Positions 9,519 through 18,573 of a DNA stretch of 64,000 nt are shown one piece after another. The stretch comes from Methylophilaceae bacterium. Lineage in GTDB: Bacteria > Pseudomonadota > Gammaproteobacteria > Burkholderiales > Methylophilaceae. The stretch is from contig CANCPF010000007.1 of the NCBI GenBank assembly GCA_947379975.1, positions 1-64,000 on the forward strand, in the 5' to 3' direction. How positions within the stretch are numbered: the stretch's first letter is position 1; each line of letters starts with the position of its first letter. The position numbers and the translations under genes were made by a program. Below the pieces are notes generated by a model, which saw only the letters and a list, made by a program, of their open reading frames with translations, made no database searches and had not been told where the DNA came from.

Positions 9519-10286
9519 CTAGTAATAAGTTCCTAGTATGATGCCTTGCTCCCGTAAGTCATTAAGTATTTCCAAAGCAAACTGCACTAGATTTTCTACA
9601 GATGGCTGACTTCGTTCATTCGCGATGATAGTTAGTACTTGCTCTGCTGTGTAAGTTTGGTTTCGCATTAATTCAATCAAGCTGTACGTCACAAGATTCA
9701 GTTCAACAAACTTTACCGTATGTTCCGTATTCCGGTACACCAGAATGTAAGTGTTTACTTTATTCTTAGGTTTATGCTTAGCCGATATTTTATGCACGGC
9801 ATAGTCGTAATTAAGTAATCGCATGCTTGGTGTAAAGGCAGTTCTGCGTGCTAATAAATCACCGCTTGGATTAATTTTCTTAACTTCAGGCTCGGCAACA
9901 ACTGTCATGGATGAAACTTGTAGTTCTACACATTCATAATGACAAAGGCTTGCAAGATATGGCGGTAGAAGGTTGGCTTCAATCAAGCTCAGTTGACTTA
10001 AGTAGCTAACAAACTCTTCCGGAATCTGCCGAAATAATGGGCTGTTTGCAGCGTGCTCACGCAAGAATCTACGCACCAATGCTAACCAGCCACGTTTACC
10101 TAAGACTTCTTGTGCAACAGGAAAGCAAGTCGAAACTGATTCAAATAAATTATTGAATACCAGTTCTTTATAAACGCCCATGCGTTTTTTTGGCACACCA
10201 TTGGGGTGTTGCTGCTTAGACGGATCTCTAATATAGGCAGTAAACGCTTGCTGGTAAATTTGAAAGGATGGCGTGTCGTTTGTCAT
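9519..10286 (-). CDS. DUF2063 protein, BufC-like partner of the DUF692 oxidase
   Basis: A 255-residue cytoplasmic protein. The N-terminal half matches DUF2063: a FQIYQQAFTAYIRDP opening, then VYKELVFNNLFESVSTCFPVAQEVLG and RFLREHAANSPLFRQIPEEF. In known systems DUF2063/MbnC-like proteins bind the RiPP precursor and present it to the DUF692 (MNIO) oxidase. It is the last gene of the three-gene minus-strand cluster, 8 bp after the oxidase. The family call is firm; the partner role is inferred from the context. Confidence 0.85.
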   Translation of the reverse strand: MTNDTPSFQIYQQAFTAYIRDPSKQQHPNGVPKKRMGVYKELVFNNLFESVSTCFPVAQEVLGKRGWLALVRRFLREHAANSPLFRQIPEEFVSYLSQLSLIEANLLPPYLASLCHYECVELQVSSMTVVAEPEVKKINPSGDLLARRTAFTPSMRLLNYDYAVHKISAKHKPKNKVNTYILVYRNTEHTVKFVELNLVTYSLIELMRNQTYTAEQVLTIIANERSQPSVENLVQFALEILNDLREQGIILGTYY

Positions 10287-10294
10287 GCTATTTG

Positions 10295-11230
10295 CTAAAC
10301 ATTTACATCGGCCACATTAGGCATATTGCGACCGTATTGGCTTTGTAAATAGGCAATTTTGTTCACTTCTTGCATCAAACTAGTTAAGGGCGGTATGTTG
10401 TTATCGCGTTCAAGTAGTGTAGGGAAGCTGCCAAAAAGTTGGTAGGCCTCTTGTAATAATACCCAAACTGGGTCGATAATATCTTCACCATGCGTATCTA
10501 TCAATAAATCTGTGCTTTGCTGATAATGCCCGGCAACGTGGCCATAGGCGATACGTTCAGTAGGAATGCCGCGCAAGAATTCGTGTGCATCAAAGCCAAA
10601 ATTTACGCTATTCACATAAATATTATTAAGATCTAAATGTAGCAGACAATCGGCTTCTGCTAAAACTGCCTGAATAAAGGTCAATTCATCCATGGTCGAA
10701 ATCGGTGCCTGAACGTAATATGATGTATTTTCAATAGCAATGCGCTGACCTAATATATCCTGTGTTTGGCGTATGCGCTTTGCTACATAAAACACGGCTT
10801 CCTCTGTAAATGGTATTGGCAGCAAATCATACAGATAGCCTTGCTGGCCGTTGTAGCCATCGGTGGAGTAGCTTAGATGTTCGGTGTATAGTGGCACTGC
10901 ATGTTGCTGCAAGAACTTTTTAACTTGTAGTAAAAAAGCCGTATTAAGCGGCGCTAAACCGCCTAAAGATAAACATAAACCATGACAAACAATCGGATAA
11001 CGTTGTGTAAACCAGTCTAACTGGTGACGCCCTTTACCACCCACATCTAGCCAATTTTCAGGGGCAATTTCAATAAAATTAATATTGGCAATTAAATCTT
11101 GGCCAAAAGCAGCTTGAATTTGGGGGATTAGCGCACGCTTTAACCCTAGGCCTGCACCTGTAACTATTGCTTGACCTGCGATCATGGCGGTATCTGCAAT
11201 GTTAACGTTGGCATTGTTTAGCCGAATCAT
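10295..11230 (-). CDS. DUF692 family multinuclear iron oxidase (MNIO), BufB-like
   Basis: A 311-residue TIM-barrel enzyme of the DUF692/MbnB family, which installs modifications such as thiooxazole rings on Cys residues of RiPP precursors using a multi-iron centre. Conserved segments are present in order: GAGLGLKR, EIAPENWLDVGG, VCHGLCLSLGG, YTEHLSYS, IENTSYYV, LLHLDLNNIYVN, YGHVAGHY, DTHGEDI and LLERDNNIP. These include the His, Glu and Asp residues that serve as iron ligands in the family. It lies between the precursor gene (41-bp gap) and the DUF2063 gene (8-bp gap). The exact modification here is not known. Confidence 0.92.
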   Translation of the reverse strand: MIRLNNANVNIADTAMIAGQAIVTGAGLGLKRALIPQIQAAFGQDLIANINFIEIAPENWLDVGGKGRHQLDWFTQRYPIVCHGLCLSLGGLAPLNTAFLLQVKKFLQQHAVPLYTEHLSYSTDGYNGQQGYLYDLLPIPFTEEAVFYVAKRIRQTQDILGQRIAIENTSYYVQAPISTMDELTFIQAVLAEADCLLHLDLNNIYVNSVNFGFDAHEFLRGIPTERIAYGHVAGHYQQSTDLLIDTHGEDIIDPVWVLLQEAYQLFGSFPTLLERDNNIPPLTSLMQEVNKIAYLQSQYGRNMPNVADVNV

Positions 11231-11271
11231 CGCTTAGCCAGCTTGCGAGCTTCTGTTTAGTTTGCCGTAGC

Positions 11272-11610
11272 TTATTTTTCCATATCCTTTTTCATTTCAG
11301 CACTGCAAGCACCTTCTTTCATTTTTTCAGCACTACAGGCACCTTCCTTCGATTTTTCGACTGGGACTTTTGTTACTGCGGATTTGTCTGCCGCATCTTT
11401 TTTTGCTGTGGCTTTTTTGCTTGCACCACATTTACCCGCACTGCATTGACCCTCTTTCATTTTTGTCGGTGCATTATCCGCAACTTGATAGCCAGACGAT
11501 AATGATTTGGCCGAAAATGGGTTTTCTGTTGCATTAACCGCTGTTGCCGCCATTGATAATGTTAGTGCAGCACTAATCGCTAGAGCTAAATTTTTGCTAG
11601 TGTCAGTCAT
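11272..11610 (-). CDS. Bufferin-type RiPP precursor (BufA2-like, exported Cys-rich peptide)
   Basis: 112 residues from an ATG preceded by AAAAAAGGA. An in-frame start 36 bp further upstream lacks such a site. A signal peptide (about 1-27, cut after VNA) is followed by a Lys/Ala/Ser-rich region. It has only four cysteines (56, 61, 92, 102), each set in an EGxC context or next to it: KEGQCSAGKCG, then two near-identical KEGACSAE units. EGxC motifs in exported peptides beside DUF692 and DUF2063 genes define the EGKCG-type bufferin precursors, RiPPs reported to bind copper. The length, leader-like signal and operon position all fit. Copper binding by this peptide is inference. Confidence 0.82.
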   Translation of the reverse strand: MTDTSKNLALAISAALTLSMAATAVNATENPFSAKSLSSGYQVADNAPTKMKEGQCSAGKCGASKKATAKKDAADKSAVTKVPVEKSKEGACSAEKMKEGACSAEMKKDMEK

Positions 11611-11724
11611 AGGTAGATCCTTTTTTAGAGTTAAAAGTAGTGCCAAATAGCGTTAACCAAGTATTACCAAATAGTATCGTTGAAAATAGCCTGATAATGA
11701 AGATTTTATTAAAATGCGGCCTTA

Positions 11725-12165
11725 TCAATGTCGCCCAATTTTTTGCTTGAGTAAACTCAGGTAGGTTTCTGAATCTAATGCTTGGTTATTATGCTGCGCC
11801 TGCCAGATGGTTTCAGCCAAGCACTCAAGTATATCGTGCTGGGCTAAATGGCTATCGTTCAATTGTTGTTTCAATTGTTCATAAATCTGTGTGATGCCTA
11901 TAGGCTGGTTGATACTGATTTGCTCAATCACTGATAAGTGCAGGCTTAAATGTAAAAATGGATTCGTTTCGCCCATCTCAGGGAAATATTGTTGGTGCAT
12001 ATAGCGCGCTGGGGAATCTAAAATCACATGATATTCAGAGTGCATTTGAATGACTTCAACAGCGATTTTTTCTAGATCGCTTAATGTTGAATGTTGCTTG
12101 AATTTAGCCCAAGCATCAAATAGAAATTGGCGGGCTTGATCGCGGCTAGGCTTATACAAACTCAT
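11725..12165 (-). CDS. DUF1841 family protein
   Basis: A 146-residue soluble protein of unknown function. It matches DUF1841 (openings SRDQARQFLFDAWAKF, then HPEYHVILD-like MHSEYHVILDSPARYM and NPFLHLSLHLSVIEQI). DUF1841 genes often sit beside nth in betaproteobacteria, and here nth lies 66 bp upstream on the same strand. The bufferin precursor begins 114 bp downstream. That gap probably holds its own promoter, so these are likely separate units. Confidence 0.8.
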   Translation of the reverse strand: MSLYKPSRDQARQFLFDAWAKFKQHSTLSDLEKIAVEVIQMHSEYHVILDSPARYMHQQYFPEMGETNPFLHLSLHLSVIEQISINQPIGITQIYEQLKQQLNDSHLAQHDILECLAETIWQAQHNNQALDSETYLSLLKQKIGRH

Positions 12166-12231
12166 GGCTTATAAGCCCTTATTTAGATAATTGAAACGTT
12201 TAGGCATAATAATATGCAGTGGATAAGACAT

Positions 12232-12897
12232 TTATATCTGGCTTTTTGGCGGCGTTATTGTTGAATTAAATTCTTTTGCTTTATATTCACATAAATCTTC
12301 AATGCAGCACTCGGCACATTTCGGTTTACGCGCTGTGCAGGTATAGCGGCCATGTAAAATCAATAAATGATGGGCATTTTGCATAAATTCTGCCGGTATC
12401 GTTTTTAGGTATTTTAGTTCAACGTCTAAAACAGTTTTACCTGTGGCTAGTTTAATGCGGTTGCCTAATCTAAATAAATGCGTATCTACGGCTATGGTGG
12501 GTTGCCCAAAGGCCGTATTCAAAATTACATTCGCTGTTTTACGTCCTACACCGGGTAATGCTTCAAGCGCTAGGCGGGTATTGGGTACTTGCGATTGATG
12601 CTTGCTAATCAACATTTGACAGGTAGCTAATACGTTTTTTGCTTTGGCGTGGTAAAGGCCTATGGTTTTAATGTATTGCTCTAGCCCAGATAGCCCAAGC
12701 GCTAGAATACTTTCAGGCGTGTTGGCAACGGCATACAGTTTTTCTGTGGCGAGATTAACGCCTTTATCCGTGGCCTGCGCTGATAAAATTACCGCAATTA
12801 AAAGCTCAAAAGTGCTGTTATGCCTAAGCTCCGTACTCGGGTTAGGAATGGCGATGCTTAAGCGTTTGAATATTTCAAAACGTTGTTTGGCATTCAT
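12232..12897 (-). CDS. nth: Endonuclease III (DNA glycosylase/AP lyase)
   Basis: A 221-residue base-excision repair enzyme that removes oxidised pyrimidines and cleaves at abasic sites. The HhH-GPD motif LPGVGRKTANV carries the catalytic Lys120, and Asp138 lies in AVDTHLFRL. The C-terminal [4Fe-4S] loop is Cys187-X6-Cys194-X2-Cys197-X5-Cys203. The gene directly follows rnfE, the same rnf-nth linkage known from gammaproteobacteria. Confidence 0.97.
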   Translation of the reverse strand: MNAKQRFEIFKRLSIAIPNPSTELRHNSTFELLIAVILSAQATDKGVNLATEKLYAVANTPESILALGLSGLEQYIKTIGLYHAKAKNVLATCQMLISKHQSQVPNTRLALEALPGVGRKTANVILNTAFGQPTIAVDTHLFRLGNRIKLATGKTVLDVELKYLKTIPAEFMQNAHHLLILHGRYTCTARKPKCAECCIEDLCEYKAKEFNSTITPPKSQI

Positions 12898-12926
12898 GGC
12901 TGCTAAATATTATTGCCGCGTCAGGC

Positions 12927-13610
12927 TTAATGATTAAGCGACGGATTTAGCACTGGTGCTAGGATCTTTGCTTTAGCGGTATTTCTAATTTCAATCCAAT
13001 TGCGAATTGCGATTAGAGAACCTAGCCCTAAAAATGCACCCGGCGGCAATACTGCTAATAGCAAACCATGGTAATCAGTACTTGCCCACATAAAGGGTAT
13101 CGCTGATGGACCAAAGACCAAATCTAAGCCAGATAGAATCGTACCTTTTCCTACCAATTCACGTATGGCGCCTAGCAAACCTAACACTAACATCAGGCCT
13201 GAGCCCATCATAAAGCCATCTAGCATAGAGGGTACGGTGGTGTTTTTTGCAGCAAATGATTCTACCCGGGCGAGTACGATGCAGTTCACCACAATTAACG
13301 GTATAAAAATACCCAGTACTTTATGCAATGGGTGCGCAAAGGCGTTGATCGACATGTCAATCACGGTCACTAGGGTGGCGATAACCAAGATAAATACCGG
13401 TACGCGAATTTCGCTAGGTACTAATTTTCGTACTGGCGAAACTGAACCATTGGCCGCTGCCATCACCAATGCCGTGGCTAAACCAAGGCTTAAGCCATTT
13501 ACCGCGCTAGTGGTGACTGCCAATGTCGGGCAAAGGCCTAATAATTGCACCACGCCAGTGTTTTGCTTCCATAAGCCGTTGATGGTGATTTCTTTATAGA
13601 TATTATTCAT
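12927..13610 (-). CDS. rnfE: Rnf electron transport complex subunit E
   Basis: A 227-residue polytopic membrane subunit of the Rnf ion-translocating ferredoxin:NAD+ oxidoreductase. It is homologous to RnfA and NqrD/E, with the typical GLWKQNTGVVQLLGLCPTLAVT opening region and six predicted helices. It begins 2 bp after the rnfG stop codon, and nth follows it. It is the sixth gene of the rnfABCDGE operon. Confidence 0.95.
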   Translation of the reverse strand: MNNIYKEITINGLWKQNTGVVQLLGLCPTLAVTTSAVNGLSLGLATALVMAAANGSVSPVRKLVPSEIRVPVFILVIATLVTVIDMSINAFAHPLHKVLGIFIPLIVVNCIVLARVESFAAKNTTVPSMLDGFMMGSGLMLVLGLLGAIRELVGKGTILSGLDLVFGPSAIPFMWASTDYHGLLLAVLPPGAFLGLGSLIAIRNWIEIRNTAKAKILAPVLNPSLNH

Positions 13611-13612
13611 GA

Positions 13613-14299
13613 TTAATCCTTAGACTTTTGAATTAATTCAGCCTGTGCGCTAATTGCATTTTCAGGCTTAGCAAAAAATGCCTCTTTGTTCATTGCAAAA
13701 TACTGTTCAGCTTTTAAAACTGCTTTGACGACAGCGCGTGGTGTAATGGTTGCCCCCACCATGTAATCAAACTTACCACCGTCTTTTTTTACCTGCCATT
13801 GTTTGGCTGGTGTTTTGGCTAAAGATTCATCATTAAACAGTTTTATCCACTGACTATGTGCCACGTCAATATAATCACCCAAACCAGGGGTTTCTTTATG
13901 GGCTAATACGCGTACGCCGCTAATTGAGCCGTCGGCGCGAATGGCGATTAAAAGTTTGATGTCGCCACTATAGCCATCGTGTGCAAGCGCTTCTAATATG
14001 ACGGCTGCCATTTTATGGTCCAGGATTGCAATATTGGCTTCTGTGGGCCTATGGTTACCTAATAATTCGTTAGGGGCAATTTTAATGGTCTGTTTTAACA
14101 GATTATTATCGTAACTGCTCTCTGGCAAAATTTGCTTAAAAAGCGCCAAGCGCGCTTCAGCTTCACTGGCTTCGATCGGCGCGCGGGTAATTTCAAATAC
14201 ATAAGCGAGTAGGGCTGTGCCAATGAAAGCGAAAGCAATCATAGTGATTGCAGTCTTTGAGGTGTGTTTTACGATTGATTCAGACGTTGATTCAGACAT
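13613..14299 (-). CDS. rnfG: Rnf electron transport complex subunit G (FMN-binding)
   Basis: A 228-residue protein with one N-terminal membrane helix (about 16-38) and a periplasmic FMN-binding domain. The covalent flavinylation motif is GATITPRAVVKAV, in which a Thr takes FMN through a phosphoester bond. Also present is ALAHDGYSGDIKLLIAI, conserved in NqrC/RnfG. It lies between rnfD (13-bp gap) and rnfE. Confidence 0.95.
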   Translation of the reverse strand: MSESTSESIVKHTSKTAITMIAFAFIGTALLAYVFEITRAPIEASEAEARLALFKQILPESSYDNNLLKQTIKIAPNELLGNHRPTEANIAILDHKMAAVILEALAHDGYSGDIKLLIAIRADGSISGVRVLAHKETPGLGDYIDVAHSQWIKLFNDESLAKTPAKQWQVKKDGGKFDYMVGATITPRAVVKAVLKAEQYFAMNKEAFFAKPENAISAQAELIQKSKD

Positions 14300-14312
14300 G
14301 CTTAGCTAATCC

Positions 14313-15329
14313 TTATTTGTGGCCAAATACACGCGGCTGCGTTAAAGCATCTATTAGCGGTACGCACATATTCATTAGTAATACGGCAAAAGCTACGCCA
14401 TCTGGGTAGCCGCCATATACGCGGATTAAATAAGTCAGCACGCCAACGCCAGCGGCAAAGTAAATTTTGCCTCTCGGTGTTGTTGGGCCGCTGACGGGAT
14501 CGGTGATGATGAAAAAGGCACATAACATCGATGCGCCGCTCATTAAGTGAAACAGCGGATTGGCAAAATGGTTAGGCTCAATCGCATAAAAGGCTAAAGA
14601 GATGGTCGCTAAGGAGGCTAAAAAGACTGTAGGTAAATGCCAGCTAATAATGCGCTGTTGTAATAAATACAGGCCGCCGAGTAAATAAGCACCGGTCACA
14701 AGTTCACCACCTTTAGCACCAAATGCCCCAAAAATAGGCGATTGCGTGATGCTGGAAACCTCATGTTTCAGCATTAATTGCGTTTTTAGGTAATCTAATG
14801 GTGTGGCCGAAGTAATGGCATCAACTTTAATATCGCCTGGCAAGCTATGGCTAAAAACAAAATGTAACTGATCCATAAAACTAAGTGGATGTTCAGCTAA
14901 CAATAATGGCGCTGGCCATTTCGTCATAATCAATGGAAATGAGATGAGCAATGCTGCGTAGCCAACCATGGCTGGGTTAAATGGATTGTAGCCTAGGCCG
15001 CCATAAAGCTGTTTGGCGATGACGATGGCAAAGAAGGTGCCCACAATGACTAGCCACCAAGGCGCCAGAGGCGGCAGCGCTAATGCCAATAACCAGGCGG
15101 TAACTACAGCACTCATGTCCATTAAATAGGGTTTAACTGGGCGCTGGCGGATTTTAAGTAATATCGCTTCGGCAGTCAGAGCCGTCAGTGTTGCAAGCGT
15201 CACTGAAACTAAAATGCCGCCGCCATATATCCACACATAAGCGGTAATGCCAGGCACCAACGCCAGCAACACTTTAAACATAATAGTGCTAACGGTCGGG
15301 GCGTCGGTAATGTACGGTGAACGGTTCAA
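14313..15329 (-). CDS. rnfD: Rnf electron transport complex subunit D (FMN-binding)
   Basis: A 338-residue polytopic membrane protein, homologous to NqrB, carrying covalent FMN on the Thr of the motif SATPLDYLK. Other family segments are GGLGYNPFNPAMVGY and DPVSGPTTPRGKIYF. It starts with TTG, supported by AGGAT about seven bases upstream. It is fourth in the rnf operon. Confidence 0.95.
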   Translation of the reverse strand: MNRSPYITDAPTVSTIMFKVLLALVPGITAYVWIYGGGILVSVTLATLTALTAEAILLKIRQRPVKPYLMDMSAVVTAWLLALALPPLAPWWLVIVGTFFAIVIAKQLYGGLGYNPFNPAMVGYAALLISFPLIMTKWPAPLLLAEHPLSFMDQLHFVFSHSLPGDIKVDAITSATPLDYLKTQLMLKHEVSSITQSPIFGAFGAKGGELVTGAYLLGGLYLLQQRIISWHLPTVFLASLATISLAFYAIEPNHFANPLFHLMSGASMLCAFFIITDPVSGPTTPRGKIYFAAGVGVLTYLIRVYGGYPDGVAFAVLLMNMCVPLIDALTQPRVFGHK

Positions 15330-15379
15330 GGGTTTATCCTATTAATATTGTCTTATTCGTATCGTCTTATTCGTATTGC

Positions 15380-17371
15380 CTAGTCAGACTCTTTACTTTT
15401 TGATACTTGCGCCTCAACTGCCAGTTTTGCTTTTTCACGTAGCGCATCTGTTGCATTGATTTCCGCTTGCACGGTCGCGCTTACATTTGTAATATTTTTT
15501 GGTGCATCACCGGCTTGTGCGGCGGCTAGTTTTTGTGCTTTGGCACGTTCAATTGCAGCAGCGATTAGCGCTTGTTTATCTTGCTTAGCTTTTAATTCAG
15601 CGGCTTCAGTTTCTGGGGTTTTAGCCTCAGTGATTTTAGCCTCAGGAGTTTTAGTCTCAGGTGCAGTTGGCAAAACAGTGACTTTTTCTGCGGAAATATC
15701 ACTGGAATTGGCCGCAGCTAATTGCTGCGCTTTAGCCCGGGCAATAGCCGCAGCAATCGCTGCTTGTTTATCTGTGCTGGCAGGTGCTTCTGCAGTTTTA
15801 ATGCTTTCAGCGCTTGCTTCTTTAACATCGTCTACAGGTTTGATTTCAGCAGACTTTACTTCATTCTTGCCGGCTTGAGCGCGTTCAGCATGTTTTTGTG
15901 CGCGCTCTAATTTTTCACGCTCGATACGCGCTAATCTAAAATCATTCCGTTCACGCGCTAAATCTGCCGCTTCTTTGGCTTTATCTACTGCAATAATCTC
16001 GCTTTTTGCATAACGATAATATTGCACTAATGGAATGTCGCTCGGGCATACATACGTACAGCAGCCGCATTCGATACAATCAAACAAATTGTAGTCACGG
16101 GCTTTTTCAAAGTTATCCGACTTTGCAAACCAATACAGTTCCTGCGGCTGCAAATTTACTGGGCAGGCATCAGCACAGCGTGCACAACGAATACAGGGCA
16201 TAGCCGGTGGTGGAGCTGCAAATAAATCAGGTGTAGCAGCAATAATGCAATTAGCCGCTTTGGTAATTGGCACTAAGTCATTGGGTAAATCAAAGCCCAT
16301 CATAGGCCCACCCATAATAAAATGTGTGGTGTTGGTTTTGGCACCGCCAGCGGCAGAGACTAATGCATTTAATGGCGTACCAAATAACACTTCAAAATTC
16401 TGCGGTACAGCCACATTACCAGTCATGGTTACAACGCGGCTGATAGAAGGTTCGCCAAACTCAAAATAGCGATAAATCGCCAGCACTGTGGCTACGTTAA
16501 ATACTTGAATGCCAACATCGGTTGAGCGTTTGTCATTAGGTATTTCAGTGCCAAGTAATAAATGAATCAGTCTGCGCGCATCTCCACTAGGGTATAGCGT
16601 GGGTACTATTTTTACTGCTATGGTCGAGCTTGCCGCCAGCGCTTTAGTCATGATGCCAGCTGCGACTGGTTTGTTATCTTCAATGCCAACGATACATTTT
16701 TCTGCACCTAGCAAATACTGCACAATTTCTATGCCTTTTAATATCTCATCAGCACGCTCGCGCATCAACATATCATCACAAGTGATGTAAGGCTCGCACT
16801 CGGCAGCGTTAATCACCAAGGTATGTACGTTCGACTTTCCGTTGCTGTGCAGTTTAATGTGCGTTGGAAAAGTAGCGCCACCCAAACCCACAATTCCAGA
16901 GGCACGCAAAGCATCAACCAACGTTTTTTTATCAGTGTTGCGCCAATCTACAGGCTGTAATGCGGTCCATTGATCTTTATTATCCGGCACTAAGTTGATG
17001 CACATATCCGGCAAACCTGACGGATGTGGAATGACTTGTTCGCTGATTGCTGTGATTGTGCCTGAGGTCGGTGCATGAATCGCCGCAGAAACAGAGCCTT
17101 CTGGCTCCGCTAACATTTGACCTTTAAGTACGTAGTCACCCACTTGTACTTTTACTTTAGGCATATGTCCAACATGTTGGCGCAAGGGTAAAATCAACTG
17201 TTCTGGCATCATCAATTTGCTGATTGGATGCGTGGTCGATTCTGCTTTATGTTCTGCTGGATGCACGCCGCCGTTGAACTTGAAAATATCTTTCAAGCTG
17301 TTATTGGCTGTGGCTTTTTTAGAAAATGTATTGCGAATCAAATTACTCGCAAAATTTATAATGTCGCTCAT
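15380..17371 (-). CDS. rnfC: Rnf electron transport complex subunit C (Fe-S, NADH/FMN binding)
   Basis: 663 residues: the peripheral subunit that docks NADH. Residues 1-450 are the conserved core with a glycine-rich flavin/NADH loop (GIVGLGGATFPTHIK) and two [4Fe-4S] motifs, CIRCARCADACP (about 391-402) and CIECGCCTYVCP (about 430-441). The last ~200 residues form a Lys/Ala/Glu-rich low-complexity tail. It carries two near-copies of the unit KQAAIAAAIARAKAQ / KQALIAAAIERAKAQ (about 531 and 593). Such tails are typical of proteobacterial RnfC but vary in repeat number. It overlaps rnfB by 4 bp (ATGA). Confidence 0.96.
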   Translation of the reverse strand: MSDIINFASNLIRNTFSKKATANNSLKDIFKFNGGVHPAEHKAESTTHPISKLMMPEQLILPLRQHVGHMPKVKVQVGDYVLKGQMLAEPEGSVSAAIHAPTSGTITAISEQVIPHPSGLPDMCINLVPDNKDQWTALQPVDWRNTDKKTLVDALRASGIVGLGGATFPTHIKLHSNGKSNVHTLVINAAECEPYITCDDMLMRERADEILKGIEIVQYLLGAEKCIVGIEDNKPVAAGIMTKALAASSTIAVKIVPTLYPSGDARRLIHLLLGTEIPNDKRSTDVGIQVFNVATVLAIYRYFEFGEPSISRVVTMTGNVAVPQNFEVLFGTPLNALVSAAGGAKTNTTHFIMGGPMMGFDLPNDLVPITKAANCIIAATPDLFAAPPPAMPCIRCARCADACPVNLQPQELYWFAKSDNFEKARDYNLFDCIECGCCTYVCPSDIPLVQYYRYAKSEIIAVDKAKEAADLARERNDFRLARIEREKLERAQKHAERAQAGKNEVKSAEIKPVDDVKEASAESIKTAEAPASTDKQAAIAAAIARAKAQQLAAANSSDISAEKVTVLPTAPETKTPEAKITEAKTPETEAAELKAKQDKQALIAAAIERAKAQKLAAAQAGDAPKNITNVSATVQAEINATDALREKAKLAVEAQVSKSKESD

Positions 17372-17961
17372 GCGCTTGTGCTATTTAATGTAGAGGTATT
17401 CAAACTGAAAGGGACGGCTGTAATTGGAATGATAGGATATTTCCATTTCCAATTATCTGGATTTTCTGCTACAGGCAGCATGGTGATGCAATCCACTGGA
17501 CAAGGCGCAAGACATAATTCGCAACCGGTACATTCAGAGGCGATAATCGTGTGCATGTGTTTTGCTGCGCCCAAAATTGCATCTACTGGACATGCTTGTA
17601 TGCATAAAGTGCAGCCGATACAAGTCGCTTCATCAATAAATGCCACTGATTTTGGTTTAGGTGTGCCATGTTCTGCGTTGAGCGGTTTGTATTCTACACC
17701 CATCAAATCAGCCAAAGCATGCGCGCCAGCATCTCCACCTGGCGGACATTGATTAATATCCGCTTCGCCCGCGGCAATGGCAGTGGCGTATGGTTTACAG
17801 CCGGGATAGCCGCATTGTCCGCACTGCGTTTGTGGCAAGATTGCATCGATACGCGCGATTAACGGGTCGCCCTCAACTTTGAATAGCAAGGCAGAAATAC
17901 CTAATACGAGGCCAAGTGCAAGTGCAAGGCCAAGCATGATGTAAAGTGAAGTTAATAGCAT
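17368..17961 (-). CDS. rnfB: Rnf electron transport complex subunit B (ferredoxin-like)
   Basis: A 197-residue subunit with an N-terminal membrane anchor, then a four-Cys cluster motif (CGQCGYPGC, about 45-53). Two ferredoxin [4Fe-4S] motifs follow, CIGCTLCIQACP and CTGCELCLAPCP. It passes electrons between soluble ferredoxin and the membrane subunits. It begins 18 bp after rnfA. Confidence 0.96.
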   Translation of the reverse strand: MLLTSLYIMLGLALALGLVLGISALLFKVEGDPLIARIDAILPQTQCGQCGYPGCKPYATAIAAGEADINQCPPGGDAGAHALADLMGVEYKPLNAEHGTPKPKSVAFIDEATCIGCTLCIQACPVDAILGAAKHMHTIIASECTGCELCLAPCPVDCITMLPVAENPDNWKWKYPIIPITAVPFSLNTSTLNSTSA

Positions 17962-17979
17962 AGCGTTACAATTTAAAAG

Positions 17980-18573
17980 TTAGTATTTATCAAGACCAGC
18001 AAAGCCCATAAACGCTAAACTCATTAGCGCGGCGGTGACCATAGCAATTGCCGAACCTTTAAGCGTGACAGGAATATCCGCCGCTTCAAGTCGCTCACGC
18101 ATCGATGCGAAGAGTATTAGTACCAGTGAAAAGCCAATTGCGCCGCCCATGCCAAATAACAAAGATTCTAGAAAGCTATGGCTGGCTTGTGCATTGAGTA
18201 GCGGAATACCTAATACCGCACAGTTGGTGGTAATTAGCGGTAAAAATATGCCAAGTGATTGATATAATGGTGGAAAGTTCTTTTCCATCACCATTTCAGT
18301 AAACTGTACTACACCAGCAATAATGACAATAAATGATAGTGTGCGTAGATATTCCAAGCCGTTAGGCTCAAGTAAGTAGTGATTTATACCCCAGCTTGTC
18401 ATTGAGCCTATGCTCAACACAAAAGCCGTTGCGCCGGCCATGCCGATGGAGGCTTCTAGTTTTTTAGAAACACCCATGAACGGGCAAAGGCCAAGAATTT
18501 TAACTAACACGATGTTGTTAACAAACACGGTGCCAATTAAAATCATGATGTAATGATGAAAATCAAAGGTCAT
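17980..18573 (-). CDS. rnfA: Rnf electron transport complex subunit A
   Basis: A 197-residue six-helix membrane protein, homologous to NqrE/RnfE, with the family signature VNNIVLVKILGLCPFMGVSKK near the N-terminus. I use the ATG at 18573 rather than the in-frame TTG two codons earlier. It is the first gene of the rnfABCDGE operon. The divergent 290-bp gap to dapA should hold its promoter. Confidence 0.95.
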   Translation of the reverse strand: MTFDFHHYIMILIGTVFVNNIVLVKILGLCPFMGVSKKLEASIGMAGATAFVLSIGSMTSWGINHYLLEPNGLEYLRTLSFIVIIAGVVQFTEMVMEKNFPPLYQSLGIFLPLITTNCAVLGIPLLNAQASHSFLESLLFGMGGAIGFSLVLILFASMRERLEAADIPVTLKGSAIAMVTAALMSLAFMGFAGLDKY

